This document shows, piece after piece, positions 1 through 7,708 of a stretch of DNA of 55,860 nucleotides (positions are counted from its first letter, which is position 1; each line of letters begins with the position of its first letter). Source of the stretch: Anaerolineae bacterium (GTDB lineage Bacteria; Chloroflexota; Anaerolineae; DRVO01); contig JABLXR010000039.1 in assembly GCA_013178015.1 (NCBI GenBank), positions 1 to 55,860 on the forward strand, written 5' to 3'. Below the pieces are notes generated by a model. That model was not told where the DNA came from and searched no databases. It was given only the letters and a program-made list of their open reading frames with translations. The translations under genes and the position numbers were made by a program.

Positions 1-52
1 GAAGCCGCGCCAACCCCTCCAGCAGGCTTTCCTCCCCTGTCTCATCCACCAT
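1..52 (-). CDS. possible 5' end of a minus-strand gene (partial)
   Basis: An ATG at 52-50 on the minus strand opens a frame that stays open to the window edge (about 17 codons, beginning M-V-D-E-T-G-E-E). A stop lies a short way upstream in the same frame, so this would be a true N-terminus. No strong Shine-Dalgarno is visible. It is too short to identify and could be chance. Confidence 0.2.
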   Translation of the reverse strand, partial: MVDETGEESLLEGLARL

Positions 53-256
53 CGCCCCAACCTCAGCCTCAGATTGCCACTAGCATAACATAACTGGCCG
101 CTCCTGTCAGAGCACTGAAAAGCCCTGGTAGGGGATAGGTTGTAGGTTACAGGTTACAGGGGATGCGGAAGGAAAGATGGGAGAGTGGCGCCGTGCTGGC
201 AGGCGCAGGCTTTGCTGGTGCTCTCCGCAGCTTGCCCGATGCACTGCCATCTGCCT

Positions 257-285
257 TTGCGGTGGGTTGGTGTGGGCCGTATAAT
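257..285 (+). promoter_or_regulatory. sigma-70-type promoter of secG
   Basis: TTGCGG at 257-262 and a perfect TATAAT at 280-285 are separated by 17 bp. The predicted transcription start is near 292, just ahead of the Shine-Dalgarno GGAGG at 302-306 of secG. This placement argues that the longer open frame beginning at 163 is not the real gene start. Confidence 0.75.
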
Positions 286-315
286 GCGCCCAAGTACTCC
301 CGGAGGCGTTTCTCG

Positions 316-567
316 GTGCAGCAGTTCCTTACCGGCCTGGCGCCGTTTCTGCAAATCATACAGATACTCATAGCGGCGGCCGTGGTGGTAGTAGTGGTCC
401 TTCAGGCCCGCAGCGGCGGCATGGGAAGTATCTTCGGGGGTGATTCCTCCCTCTATCGCACGCGGCGGGGGCTAGAGAAGACGCTGTACGAGGCCACTAT
501 CGGCCTTGGCATTCTCTTCGTGCTCTTCGCCTTCCTGAACGTGCTCGCAGTCAGACCCTCGTTCTAG
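316..567 (+). CDS. secG: preprotein translocase subunit SecG
   Basis: Small membrane subunit that assists protein export through the SecYEG channel. The 83-residue product has the SecG layout: a first hydrophobic helix containing the run Q-I-I-Q-I-L-I-A-A-A-V-V-V-V-V-V-L, a cytoplasmic loop with the family signature GGMGSIFGG and an R-T-R-R-G-L-E-K segment, then a second hydrophobic helix (LGILFVLFAFLNVL). I chose the GTG at 316 because GGAGG lies 9 bp upstream and a good promoter ends at 285. The frame is open back to 163, but that would add a non-hydrophobic extension across the promoter. The next gene starts 7 bp downstream, so the two are probably co-transcribed. Confidence 0.93.
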   Translation: MQQFLTGLAPFLQIIQILIAAAVVVVVVLQARSGGMGSIFGGDSSLYRTRRGLEKTLYEATIGLGILFVLFAFLNVLAVRPSF

Positions 568-573
568 TTCTGG

Positions 574-2268
574 GTGAGTGCTTCGACGCCTTACCGGTCC
601 CCTCGCTCGCGCCTCCATTGGCAGGTGGTGATCGCTGGCGTAGGCGTTCTGCTGGTGGCTGGTGTCTTGCTGCAGTCGGCCGGCGCGTATGACACAGTGC
701 TCGTGGCTGCCAGCGGCGGCACCTATGTGGAGGCGGTCACCGGTAGTCCCCGCTACCTGAACCCGGTGCTGTCACAGGGCAATCGGGTGGACGCCGACAT
801 ATCTTCGCTGGTGTTCAGCGGACTGACTCGCCTGGACGAGTGTGGCAACGTTCTGCCGGACTTGGCTCAGTCCTGGGAGGTGTCGGACGACGGGCTGAGC
901 TACACCTTCCGATTGAGGGAGGACGCCTTCTGGCACGATGGCGTCCCGGTGGTAGCAGGCGATGTGGCCTTCACCATAGGAGTGATCCAGAGCCCCGAAT
1001 TCCCCGGTCTGCCTCTCTTGGCCCGCTTGTGGAGCGATGTGAGGGTGGAGGTGATGTCGGATCGGGTGGTGCGCTTCTGGTTGCCCGAGCCCTACGCTCC
1101 CTTTCTCTCCTACACGAACCTGGGCATCTTGCCCTCTCACTTGCTGAGGGGAGTGCCTGTCGCTGAGTTGACCAGGGTGCCTTTCAACAGGCTGCCGGTG
1201 GGTTCTGGGCCATTCGAAGTGGTCGAGAGCGACCTGACGCACGTTCTCTTGGTCAAGAACCCCGACCACTACAGCCAGGAACACCCTTACCTGGATGGGA
1301 TCGAGTTCCGTTTCTACCGCGACCTGGGAGAGGCGTTGAGGGCACACGAGCGGGGTGAGGTGATGGGCATCGCAGACATCACCCCCGAGTACCTGCCCGA
1401 GGTGGCGGCCAACCAGTCTCTCAGCCTGTACTCGGCCCCACTGGCTCGGCTGGTGCTGATTCTGGTGAACCTCAAGAGCTCGGGGGCGACCTACCTGGGG
1501 GAGGAATCGCTAAGGCAGGCGCTCATGTACGGGCTCGACCGCGCCGATCTGGTGAACCGGGTGCTCGAGGGGCACGCTCTGGTAGCGCATGCTCCTTTCT
1601 CGGCCTGCTCCTGGGCCCTGGACCCCAATGGGCCCACTGTGGGCTACGACCCGCAACGCGCTCGCCACTTGCTGGATGATCTGGGCTGGGTGGACGCCGA
1701 TGGCGACGGTGTGCGGGAAAAGGAGGGGCGCCCGCTCGCGGTTCAGCTTCTGGTGACGGATGATCGGCGGGCGGTGGCGGTGGCGCGGGAGGTGGTCCGG
1801 CAGTGGAGCGCCATTGGAGTGGAGTCGAGCGTCATCCCGCTGCCTTTCAACGACCTGGTGGATGGGTACCTCCAGACACACCAGTTCGATTGTGCCTTGG
1901 TGGAGCTCTCGCTGGGGGGCGACCCGGATCCGTATGTGCTCTGGCACAGCTCGCAGTTGGAGGAGGGGGGGCAGAACTACTCTGCCTTCGTGAACCGGGA
2001 GGCTGACGGCCTGCTGGAGGCAGCCCGGAGGAACTGGGACCTGGCGATACGCAAGGAGCTGTACCACCGGTTCCAGGCGATCTTCGCCCAGCAGCTGCCG
2101 GCGCTGCCTCTGTACTACCCGGTGTACACCTACGCTGTGGACAAGGAGGTGCGCGGGGTGGAGCTGGGCCCGATGGTGGAGCCGAGCGACCGCTTCCGCA
2201 GCATCAGCAACTGGTTCGTGAACTACCGCAAAGTGCTGGTGCGGCGGAGCGGGCTCGAGGTGGAGTAG
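574..2268 (+). CDS. ABC transporter solute-binding protein, family 5 (peptide/oligopeptide type)
   Basis: Extracytoplasmic binding protein of the SBP_bac_5 family, which delivers di/oligopeptides, nickel or similar ligands to an ABC importer. The 564-residue product starts at GTG 574, has a basic N-terminus and one hydrophobic segment at about residues 17-38 (signal anchor or uncleaved signal; no lipobox Cys seen). It then shows the family pattern: YLNPVLSQGN near the start, LVFSGLTRLDE, DLAQSWEVSDDGLSYTFRL, and WHDGVPVVAGDVAFT. Length fits the family. No permease or ATPase genes are adjacent, so the partner transporter must be elsewhere. It directly follows secG with a 6-bp gap, which suggests shared transcription rather than shared function. 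Substrate cannot be assigned from sequence. Confidence 0.88.
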   Translation: MSASTPYRSPRSRLHWQVVIAGVGVLLVAGVLLQSAGAYDTVLVAASGGTYVEAVTGSPRYLNPVLSQGNRVDADISSLVFSGLTRLDECGNVLPDLAQSWEVSDDGLSYTFRLREDAFWHDGVPVVAGDVAFTIGVIQSPEFPGLPLLARLWSDVRVEVMSDRVVRFWLPEPYAPFLSYTNLGILPSHLLRGVPVAELTRVPFNRLPVGSGPFEVVESDLTHVLLVKNPDHYSQEHPYLDGIEFRFYRDLGEALRAHERGEVMGIADITPEYLPEVAANQSLSLYSAPLARLVLILVNLKSSGATYLGEESLRQALMYGLDRADLVNRVLEGHALVAHAPFSACSWALDPNGPTVGYDPQRARHLLDDLGWVDADGDGVREKEGRPLAVQLLVTDDRRAVAVAREVVRQWSAIGVESSVIPLPFNDLVDGYLQTHQFDCALVELSLGGDPDPYVLWHSSQLEEGGQNYSAFVNREADGLLEAARRNWDLAIRKELYHRFQAIFAQQLPALPLYYPVYTYAVDKEVRGVELGPMVEPSDRFRSISNWFVNYRKVLVRRSGLEVE

Positions 2269-2350
2269 TAGCCGGTTCGGGCGCTGGCACGGATCCCGCA
2301 GCTCCAGGGTGTGGGTCAGGGCCGTCCGGGGGCCGCGCGTCGGGGAGGAG

Positions 2351-2379
2351 TTGACATCCCCTCGGGGGATTGGTATCAT
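2351..2379 (+). promoter_or_regulatory. promoter of tRNA-Leu
   Basis: Perfect TTGACA at 2351-2356 and TATCAT at 2374-2379 with a 17-bp spacer. The tRNA begins at 2391, 12 bp after the -10 element. Confidence 0.85.
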
Positions 2380-2390
2380 AGCTTCGTAAC

Positions 2391-2476
2391 GCCGAAGTGG
2401 TGGAAAGGCAGACACGCAGCGTTCAGGGCGCTGTGAGCATTAGCTCATGTGGGTTCAAATCCCACCTTCGGCACCA
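2391..2476 (+). tRNA. tRNA-Leu (anticodon CAG)
   Basis: The acceptor arm GCCGAAG (2391-2397) pairs with CTTCGGC (2466-2472). The anticodon stem CAGCG/CGCTG encloses the loop TTCAGGG, giving anticodon CAG. A long class II variable arm (GAGCATTAGCTC) and the T arm GGGTTCAAATCCC are present. Discriminator A is at 2473 and CCA is encoded at 2474-2476. It has its own promoter upstream and a hairpin terminator just downstream. Confidence 0.97.
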
Positions 2477-2482
2477 GAGACG

Positions 2483-2513
2483 GCCCCAGGCTTGGCCCTG
2501 GGGCGTTTTGTTT
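2483..2513 (+). terminator. Rho-independent terminator after tRNA-Leu
   Basis: GCCCCAGG (2483-2490) pairs perfectly with CCTGGGGC (2497-2504) around a 6-nt loop and is followed by GTTTTGTTT. It lies 6 bp after the tRNA 3' end and upstream of the next ATG at 2524. Confidence 0.85.
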
Positions 2514-2523
2514 GGGGGGCAGG

Positions 2524-2904
2524 ATGGGCTTCGGGAGTCGTAGGAAGCCATCGCGTCTGGTCCGGGCCATAGTGGTGGCCATGGCGCTCATGATCATCCC
2601 CTTGGGGGTGGAGTACGCTCGCCAATCGGGGGTGAAGCGGCAATGGCTGGAGGCGGAGAAGCAACTGCTGGTGGAGAAGGCCACCGCCCAAGCGCTGCAG
2701 GCGGAGTTGGAGGAGAGGAAGGCCTACGTGCAGACGGACGCGTTCGTGGAGGAGGCGGCTCGGTCACGGTTGAGGATGGCCCGGGAGGGGGAGGTGCTGG
2801 TGGTGTTGGTGGGGAGGGCGCCCGGCCCGGCTCTGGCGCTGGACCCGCCGGCGCCGGCCACGCCTACGGTCGAGAGCTGGTGGGCGCGGCTGATCGAGAG
2901 GTAG
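2524..2904 (+). CDS. septum formation initiator family protein (DivIC/FtsB-like)
   Basis: The 126-residue bitopic protein has a short basic cytoplasmic tail (R-R-K-P-S-R), one transmembrane helix at about residues 14-31, and then a Lys/Glu/Gln-rich coiled coil (about 35-78, with V-K-R-Q-W-L-E-A-E-K and L-Q-A-E-L-E-E-R-K). It ends with the family's conserved A-R-S-R-L-R-M-A-R-E-G-E motif. DivIC/FtsB proteins join FtsL and DivIB/FtsQ in the divisome. The upstream open frame (from 2449) overlaps the tRNA and terminator, so I start at ATG 2524 behind GGGGGGCAGG. The short Pro/Ala-rich C-terminal tail is not a recognised domain. No other division genes are adjacent. Confidence 0.82.
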   Translation: MGFGSRRKPSRLVRAIVVAMALMIIPLGVEYARQSGVKRQWLEAEKQLLVEKATAQALQAELEERKAYVQTDAFVEEAARSRLRMAREGEVLVVLVGRAPGPALALDPPAPATPTVESWWARLIER

Positions 2905-2909
2905 CGCAT

Positions 2910-2938
2910 TTGACATAGGTGAGGGGACGGGGTATACT
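2910..2938 (+). promoter_or_regulatory. promoter of the tRNA-fMet / tRNA-Met pair
   Basis: TTGACA at 2910-2915 and TATACT at 2933-2938 with a 17-bp spacer. The first tRNA begins at 2950. No second promoter is evident before the tRNA at 3066, so both are probably on one transcript. Confidence 0.85.
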
Positions 2939-2949
2939 GGAAAGTGCGT

Positions 2950-3021
2950 CGCGGGGTAGAGCAGTGGCAGCTCGTCGGGCTCATAACCCGGAGGTCGTTG
3001 GTTCGAATCCAACCCCCGCTA
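2950..3021 (+). tRNA. initiator tRNA-Met (CAT)
   Basis: Acceptor strand CGCGGGG (2950-2956) pairs with CCCCGC, leaving C1 opposite T72, the unpaired first position typical of bacterial initiators. The anticodon stem has three consecutive G-C pairs (GGG/CCC) around loop CTCATAA, the other initiator hallmark. The T arm GTTGGTTCGAATCCAAC is canonical. The discriminator is A (3021), and the next bases are CCT, so CCA is not fully encoded. The C1:U72 mismatch differs from the more familiar C1:A72. Confidence 0.95.
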
Positions 3022-3065
3022 CCTGGAACTCAAGGGAGATGGCTGTTGCCATCTCCCTTGCTGAT

Positions 3066-3137
3066 GGCGACGTAGCTCAGCGGCAGAGCAGGGGACTCAT
3101 AAGCCCTTGGTCACTGGTTCAAATCCAGTCGTCGCCA
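3066..3137 (+). tRNA. elongator tRNA-Met (CAT), islet target site
   Basis: GGCGACG (3066-3072) pairs perfectly with CGTCGCC (3130-3136), with discriminator A at 3137 and no encoded CCA. The D arm is GCTC/GAGC and the T arm ACTGG/CCAGT. The anticodon loop is CTCATAA (CAT) on a GGGGA/GCCCT stem that has a G-U and an apparent A31-G39 mismatch. A tRNA-Ile with CAT anticodon (lysidine-modified) is the alternative reading. Bases 3075-3140 are repeated exactly at 5964-6029. Confidence 0.9.
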
Positions 3138-3140
3138 CTG
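3075..3140 (+). repeat. 66-bp direct repeat, copy 1 (within intact tRNA-Met)
   Basis: Runs from the tRNA D-stem GCTC through the 3' end and three bases beyond (ACTG). It is identical over all 66 bp to 5964-6029, and sequences outside the repeat differ on both sides. This is the geometry of attachment-site duplication at a tRNA gene. Confidence 0.9.
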
Positions 3141-3493
3141 TGCTGCAACCTGTTGTATGTGCTGGAAGGGCGTTCAGCTGCTGGTAGTGGCGGAGGCCCT
3201 TGCTTCCCCTCTCCGCAGTAGTGACCAACGGATTCGGTCTCCTCAACCCGAGCAACCTGCGGCGATACGTTGACACCTTGATCCTCGATCGTAGCGCTCG
3301 CGATGGAGACCTCCACTCTGCAGAAGCTCATGGGTGATGCGGGCCTCACCGTGCTTCGTGGGCACCCGGCTTGGGCAAAGGAGGACTTGCAGGCGACTCA
3401 TGAGCGCACCAGTCCGTAGGCTGCTTCTTGTAGGGAGGGAGAGCCACCCGTTGCGATGCGGCTCTGACGACCCCGCCTGAGCCAGTCCTTCTG
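3141..3493. other. gene-free stretch inside the islet
   Basis: No open frame with coding character or ribosome binding site was seen. Translations across the tRNAs into this segment are artefacts. Confidence 0.5.
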
Positions 3494-3901
3494 CTAGTAG
3501 AAGCGCCTCTTAGGCGGTGTATCGGCAGGATCTGGACGTGGCTCCCTGGGTGGCATGTCTGAGGAGCGTGGCTGGATCAGCTTGAGCCACTCACCCATGG
3601 GCGGCTGCACTCGCACCTCATCTCCCACTGCCCGTATGGTGCCGTCTTCCTCCTCGCGAGCCGGAGCTGGTACGGCCATGACATCATCCCGCGTCATTGC
3701 TATGTAAGGGTCCTTGGCCATGGCTGACAGGTCCCCTCCTTCTTGTGGGAGGTACGTAAGCTGGCCGGGCCGTAGCCGCCCGTCCAGTCGGTGTGTGCGT
3801 TTGGGAGCGATCTGAGAAGCATACTGCAGTTGGGCTTCGGTCACGTGGACGTCGGTATGATGCCCAGTAGCCCCATCCATCGTCCAGCCGGCGGCGTTCA
3901 T
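3494..3901 (-). CDS. hypothetical protein, doubtful (possible gene remnant)
   Basis: A 135-codon minus-strand frame with fairly protein-like composition: an acidic/hydrophobic middle (D-P-Y-I-A-M-T-R-D-D-V-M-A-V), a G-T-I-R-A-V-G-D-E-V-R-V segment, and a proline/arginine-rich tail ending P-P-K-R-R-F-Y. There is no clear Shine-Dalgarno before the ATG and I recognise no family. It sits inside the tRNA-bounded islet and could be the C-terminal remnant of a larger element gene. Confidence 0.3.
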   Translation of the reverse strand: MNAAGWTMDGATGHHTDVHVTEAQLQYASQIAPKRTHRLDGRLRPGQLTYLPQEGGDLSAMAKDPYIAMTRDDVMAVPAPAREEEDGTIRAVGDEVRVQPPMGEWLKLIQPRSSDMPPREPRPDPADTPPKRRFY

Positions 3902-4609
3902 GGTTCGAGCAGCGGCCTCAGATTGCCCTAGCCCGCAGATCTCGCCACGACGTAGGCGACTTGCTCATCTCTGGCCCGCTTGAGGCGTCGTTGATGAAGG
4001 AGCCGATTCCTCATGGTGCCCATGCAGCCGAAAAACTGCACCTCCGGCGGGGGATCTTGACGATGGATCCAGCTAGATATCAGTCTCCATTTCACCAGGC
4101 TGCCGAGGATGCGAACGAGGGCACACATGGCGCCTTCTGTGCTGAGTGGGGCGGTCGCCGGCGGAGTCACAGATCTGGAGTGCCGTGCCTGGATGGCGCT
4201 CTCAAGACTGGGCTTGGGGCATGGTGTCTGCATGTAGCATGGCATGCGGGCGCGCCCTGCTAGCGCCCAAGAGATCCTGAACTCGGTGCCCCGTGGGTCA
4301 CTTGCCAGCTACGCGTGGCCCACGGACATCCAGCAGTCCAGGTTGGTGTAGCGCAAGCGTGAGACGTGCGTCCGCACAGAAGGCCCTGCCCCGGCAAGAG
4401 GAGTCGGCTCCGTACGAGAGGCACCATGATCCACTTGCTCCTCCTCTGTGTCATGCCGCAGTCAGCCCTCTGCTTGTCGTCAATCAGTGCGGGCGTTTCA
4501 TTGCTCTGGTTACTCGGTCTCGCAGACTGAGGATGCCTTGACTCCGAGCGCTGCGAAACTAGGCTACACGATCGCGCGTCACGAGAGCCAGACGACGAAT
4601 GGAGGTAAC
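3902..4609. other. gene-poor stretch upstream of the DUF4268 gene
   Basis: Only short overlapping frames on both strands, none with a recognisable domain or good start signal. It may hold decayed element DNA and the promoter of the next gene. I could not define a promoter. Confidence 0.4.
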
Positions 4610-5557
4610 ATGCAGACACTTGGCCACCTCAAGAGAGTCGAACCCAGGTCAGTGTGGCAGCATGAGGCCCGTGACCTGACGCCCTGGTTACGGGACAATA
4701 TTGAGATTCTGGCGGAAGCAGTGGGCCTGGAATTGGACCTGGCAGAGAGCGAATCTCAGGTAGGCGACTACTTCGTTGATCTCTGTGCGAGAGATCTGAG
4801 CACCGGGAGACCGGTCATCATCGAGAACCAGCTGGAACCGACTGATCATAACCATCTGGGCCAGCTCATGGCCTATGCTGCTGGAAAGGAGGCGAGTGTA
4901 GTCATCTGGATCTCGCCCAGAATCCGAGATGAGCACCGCAGAACGCTGGATTGGCTGAACGAGATAACTGGCGAGGAGATATCCTTCTTTGGCATCGAAC
5001 TGCAGCTGTTTCAGATTGACGATTCCTTACCGGCACCTCACTTCAGCCTAGTGGCTCAACCCAACCAATGGCAGAAGGCGGTCGCTGCTGCGTCAGGGGG
5101 TCGGACATCAGAACGACAGCAGGCCTATGAAGCCTTCTTCACAGACGTATTGGAAAGGGCGAAGAAGGAGTGCCCCGGCCTCACGAAAGCCAGGAGAGCA
5201 TACCCTCAGAGCTGGTTGACGTTTCCAACTGGCCGTTCGGGGTTCAGCATAGCGGCGGCCTTTGGCCAGCAAGGGATCTTCCGCGTTGAGCTGTACATAG
5301 ACGTGGGGGTCAAGAATCAGAACAAAGCAGCCTTTGATTCGCTACATGAAGACAAGGGGAGCATCGAGCAGCAGATCGGGCGCGAGGTGATCTGGCAACG
5401 ACTAGATGACAGGCGGGCGTCACGTATCTACTCTGCCGTCCCAGGGGCGATTGATGATGAGGCCGCTCACCTTGAGCACCTGAAAGGCTGGGCGGTGGAG
5501 ACGGTAGCCCTCTATCGCCAAGTCTTTGGGCCGCGCGTGCAACAACTGGTTCTGTAG
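4610..5557 (+). CDS. DUF4268 domain protein, nuclease-like N-terminus
   Basis: The 315-residue protein has two parts. Residues about 1-150 resemble the restriction-endonuclease-like fold often seen in this family: W-L-R-D-N-I-E-I-L-A-E-A, then VGDYFVDLCARD, then VIIENQLEPTDHNHLGQL, with D and E-N-Q placed like a variant PD-(D/E)xK core. Residues about 165-310 match a DUF4268 domain (FFTDVLERAKKECPG, FRVELYIDVG, and a final helix L-K-G-W-A-V-E-T-V-A-L-Y). I start at ATG 4610 because GGAGGT is at 4601-4606; the frame continues upstream without a better site. Base composition looks less GC-rich than flanking genes, which fits transfer. It is the only clear cargo of the islet; a defence role is inference. 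Confidence 0.75.
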   Translation: MQTLGHLKRVEPRSVWQHEARDLTPWLRDNIEILAEAVGLELDLAESESQVGDYFVDLCARDLSTGRPVIIENQLEPTDHNHLGQLMAYAAGKEASVVIWISPRIRDEHRRTLDWLNEITGEEISFFGIELQLFQIDDSLPAPHFSLVAQPNQWQKAVAAASGGRTSERQQAYEAFFTDVLERAKKECPGLTKARRAYPQSWLTFPTGRSGFSIAAAFGQQGIFRVELYIDVGVKNQNKAAFDSLHEDKGSIEQQIGREVIWQRLDDRRASRIYSAVPGAIDDEAAHLEHLKGWAVETVALYRQVFGPRVQQLVL

Positions 5558-5963
5558 CAGAAACCAGACGGTGGTCGAGCCCCGCCCCTTGCCCTATGCA
5601 GGGCCAGGTGTCGACCCGAGCCAGCCTACCTCCTGGCGGCGAGAAGGGCTGCCACTCCTCCCAGTCTATGGACAGACTGGCACGGCGCTGCGCGCTCGAA
5701 ACCGGGCTCGGGCCTACGCCGCTGTCACAACACCTGAACACTGCTGTCATCCTTTCGCCGCCAGCGCGTTCTGCGTGCTACCGCCGGTGACGGTGGCCTT
5801 CCCGTGAACCCGTCTTCGGCCATATCCTGGCACTCCAGCCATCGCCACAACAATGCGCAAGGTGGTGGGCGATAGCAGTGTGAGCGTGGTTGTTCCGGTG
5901 ATACTGTTAGTCCTGGTCTGGCGGCTCCAGCTTGCTGGGGGTCGTACTGGCACGCCCGGTCTG
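5558..5963. other. gene-free stretch at the right end of the islet
   Basis: No convincing coding frame, tRNA or terminator was seen between the DUF4268 stop and the distal repeat. Confidence 0.5.
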
Positions 5964-6029
5964 GCTCAGCGGCAGAGCAGGGGACTCATAAGCCCTTGGT
6001 CACTGGTTCAAATCCAGTCGTCGCCACTG
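5964..6029 (+). pseudogene. tRNA-Met 3' fragment (direct repeat copy 2)
   Basis: This 66-bp copy matches 3075-3140 exactly and contains the D stem, anticodon arm (CAT), T arm and 3' acceptor strand of tRNA-Met. The first nine tRNA bases are missing: the preceding CCCGGTCTG cannot pair with CGTCGCC. It therefore cannot fold as a tRNA and is best read as the displaced old 3' end at the far junction of the islet. Confidence 0.85.
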
Positions 6030-6045
6030 CCAAGATACGTTCCTC

Positions 6046-6075
6046 GCCCCCGCCGACCGGCGGGGGCTTCACTTC
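6046..6075 (+). terminator. hairpin terminator, probably the original tRNA terminator
   Basis: GCCCCCGCCG (6046-6055) pairs perfectly with CGGCGGGGGC (6058-6067), followed by the T-containing tail TTCACTTC. It sits 16 bp past the tRNA-Met 3' fragment, where a tRNA terminator belongs, while the intact tRNA at 3066 has no hairpin after it. Confidence 0.6.
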
Positions 6076-7155
6076 AATGGCCCAGCCCGAGTGTCCTGAG
6101 CTCCCTCCGTATGCTGTCCCGCCCGATCGAACACGGACGGTGCCAGCGACCTGCAGCCAACGTGCGGACAGAGGTACGGGCCTCCCTCTGGAGAAGACTA
6201 TCAGGCACATGCCGATATGTCTTGCTCTGTCGCCCTCGGGCATCGGGCAGTAGGCCACCATTAGTGAGCGGCAGCAGACCATGTGCTTGCAGTCGGGCGG
6301 GCGGTTGGCCTCCTTGTCCTGATGGTCACTGGGTGATGGGTTATTGCTCCCGAGGACGGGCCGGCAGCAGGCCGCTCCGGATGCCGCATGGACGAGGCGG
6401 GGCGGTGACACCCAGCAATACTGCCGCCGGAGGCACTCGCTGGATGCCTCAGCACCGCCGCCGGGCAGAACGGCGGTGTGTCGGCAGGGCGAGAGAAGCA
6501 CCCACTGGGACAGAGGCGCACCTGAGAAGACGCGATCTCGCCGGCTGGAGCGAACGGTTAGCGCTGTCGCCTCCGCGATGGAGCTCGGGCGCGAGGAGCC
6601 AAGTGTGTCCGGGTGGCAGTCGCACAGGGCAGATGCGCGCAAGTGGTCTGCTCGCCGGCTGTGAGGGCAGGCTCTTGGGCCGGCCACAAGGGCAAGGCGC
6701 TAGCATCCTGGCAGGTTCCGGCTTCCCCCTGAGGGGTCCGCGCCCCCGGGCGTGGCAGGCACTTGGGGGGAGGGCGCGCGCACTCCTCGTATGATAGGCG
6801 GTAGAGATGGCCGACGGAGACCTGCTCGGATGGAAGGTGCATCAGGGGGGCGGCTGTCGCACGTGGCCATCTCCAAGGTGGGCCCGTGCACACCTCGACA
6901 GAAGGTGTACCTAAGGTGTGGTCGTCGATGGCTCGCCTAGCCCGAGCGCAGCGAAGGCCCTGAGCAGCGGCGCCGGCTGGCATCTGTTCCCCTGGTCCTG
7001 AGCCGCTACGCCTGCGGCCGCGGTAGCCGTTCCCGCACCGGTGGAGTACACTCTGGCTCGCTTGCCGAGGGGAGAATGTCGGCTAGCGGCGGCTACAAGA
7101 GGCACCGGCCGGGCAGCGGCATAATCGCCGGCGTACGGGTGCGGAGGAGGACGAC
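6076..7155. other. long gene-free stretch
   Basis: About 1.1 kb with only GC-driven overlapping frames, including one from 5853 to 6794 that begins by reading through the tRNA fragment. No domain, RNA gene or convincing start signal was found. It may be degraded DNA next to the islet. Confidence 0.5.
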
Positions 7156-7692
7156 GTGGACGATCGAGTTCTGGTAGCCTACGGCAGCAAGTACGGGGCG
7201 ACGGCGGAGATCGCCCAGCGGATCGGCGAGACACTCCGTCAAGCGGGTCTGGAGGCTGACGTCCTGCCCGCCGACAAGGTGCGAGATCTTGGCTCCTACG
7301 CGGCGGTGGTAATAGGGAGCGGCGTCTACATTGGCCGGTGGCGCAAGGAAGCCGCGCAGTTCCTGCAGGCCAACCAGGCGGCGCTGGCGGAGAAGCCGGT
7401 GTGGTTGTTCTCCAGCGGGCCCACGGGGGAGGGCGACCCCCTTGACCTGGCCCAAGGCTGGCGCCTGCCCGGCAAGCTCCAACCCGTCGCGGACAGCATC
7501 GCTCCCCGCGACGTCACCGTGTTCGGCGGGGCGCTGGACCCGGACAAGCTGAACTTCATCGAGAAGTGGGTGATTAAGAACGTCAAGGCTCCCATGGGCG
7601 ACTTCCGAAACTGGGACGCCATCACCGCCTGGGCGGAGGGCATCGCCGCCGAGCTCAAGGGACTCCGAGGGGCAGCGGCCGGGCAGCAGTAA
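7156..7692 (+). CDS. flavodoxin-domain protein (HemG-like)
   Basis: The 178-residue flavoprotein begins with the FMN-phosphate loop V-A-Y-G-S-K-Y-G-A-T-A-E-I-A (about residues 7-20) and continues with Y-A-A-V-V-I-G-S-G-V-Y-I-G-R-W and V-W-L-F-S-S-G-P-T-G, the flavin-binding strands of the flavodoxin_5 / menaquinone-dependent protoporphyrinogen oxidase group. HemG enzymes oxidise protoporphyrinogen IX, but no heme genes are nearby, so only flavodoxin-like electron transfer is safe to claim. GTG 7156 is preceded by GGAGGAGG at 7143-7150. The next gene follows after 16 bp and is probably in the same operon. Confidence 0.85.
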   Translation: MDDRVLVAYGSKYGATAEIAQRIGETLRQAGLEADVLPADKVRDLGSYAAVVIGSGVYIGRWRKEAAQFLQANQAALAEKPVWLFSSGPTGEGDPLDLAQGWRLPGKLQPVADSIAPRDVTVFGGALDPDKLNFIEKWVIKNVKAPMGDFRNWDAITAWAEGIAAELKGLRGAAAGQQ

Positions 7693-7708
7693 GTGCTAGG
7701 GGGCGAAG

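Larger units (their letters stand above)
3075..6029. mobile_element. putative tRNA-Met-integrated islet carrying a DUF4268 gene
   Basis: The interval lies between an intact tRNA-Met and a 66-bp copy of that tRNA's 3' part. A hairpin terminator directly follows the distal copy (6046-6067), whereas the intact tRNA has none. The simplest reading is that DNA entered the tRNA gene, rebuilt it at the left end, and displaced the old 3' end plus terminator to the right. The only convincing gene is the DUF4268 protein (4610-5557); a doubtful frame lies at 3494-3901. No integrase or transposase is recognisable, so the element is either decayed or mobilised in trans. A segmental duplication is the alternative. 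Confidence 0.55.

Noticed and set aside
163-315. N-terminal extension of SecG
   Set aside because: It crosses a perfect TATAAT promoter, lacks SecG-like sequence, and a Shine-Dalgarno supports GTG 316.
2919-3221. 100-codon frame across two tRNA genes
   Set aside because: Both tRNAs fold well and have a shared promoter, so translation of this stretch is an artefact.
5853-6794. 313-codon plus-strand frame
   Set aside because: It reads through the tRNA-Met fragment and then GC-rich DNA with no domain. The segment matching the frame at 2919-3221 is just translated tRNA.
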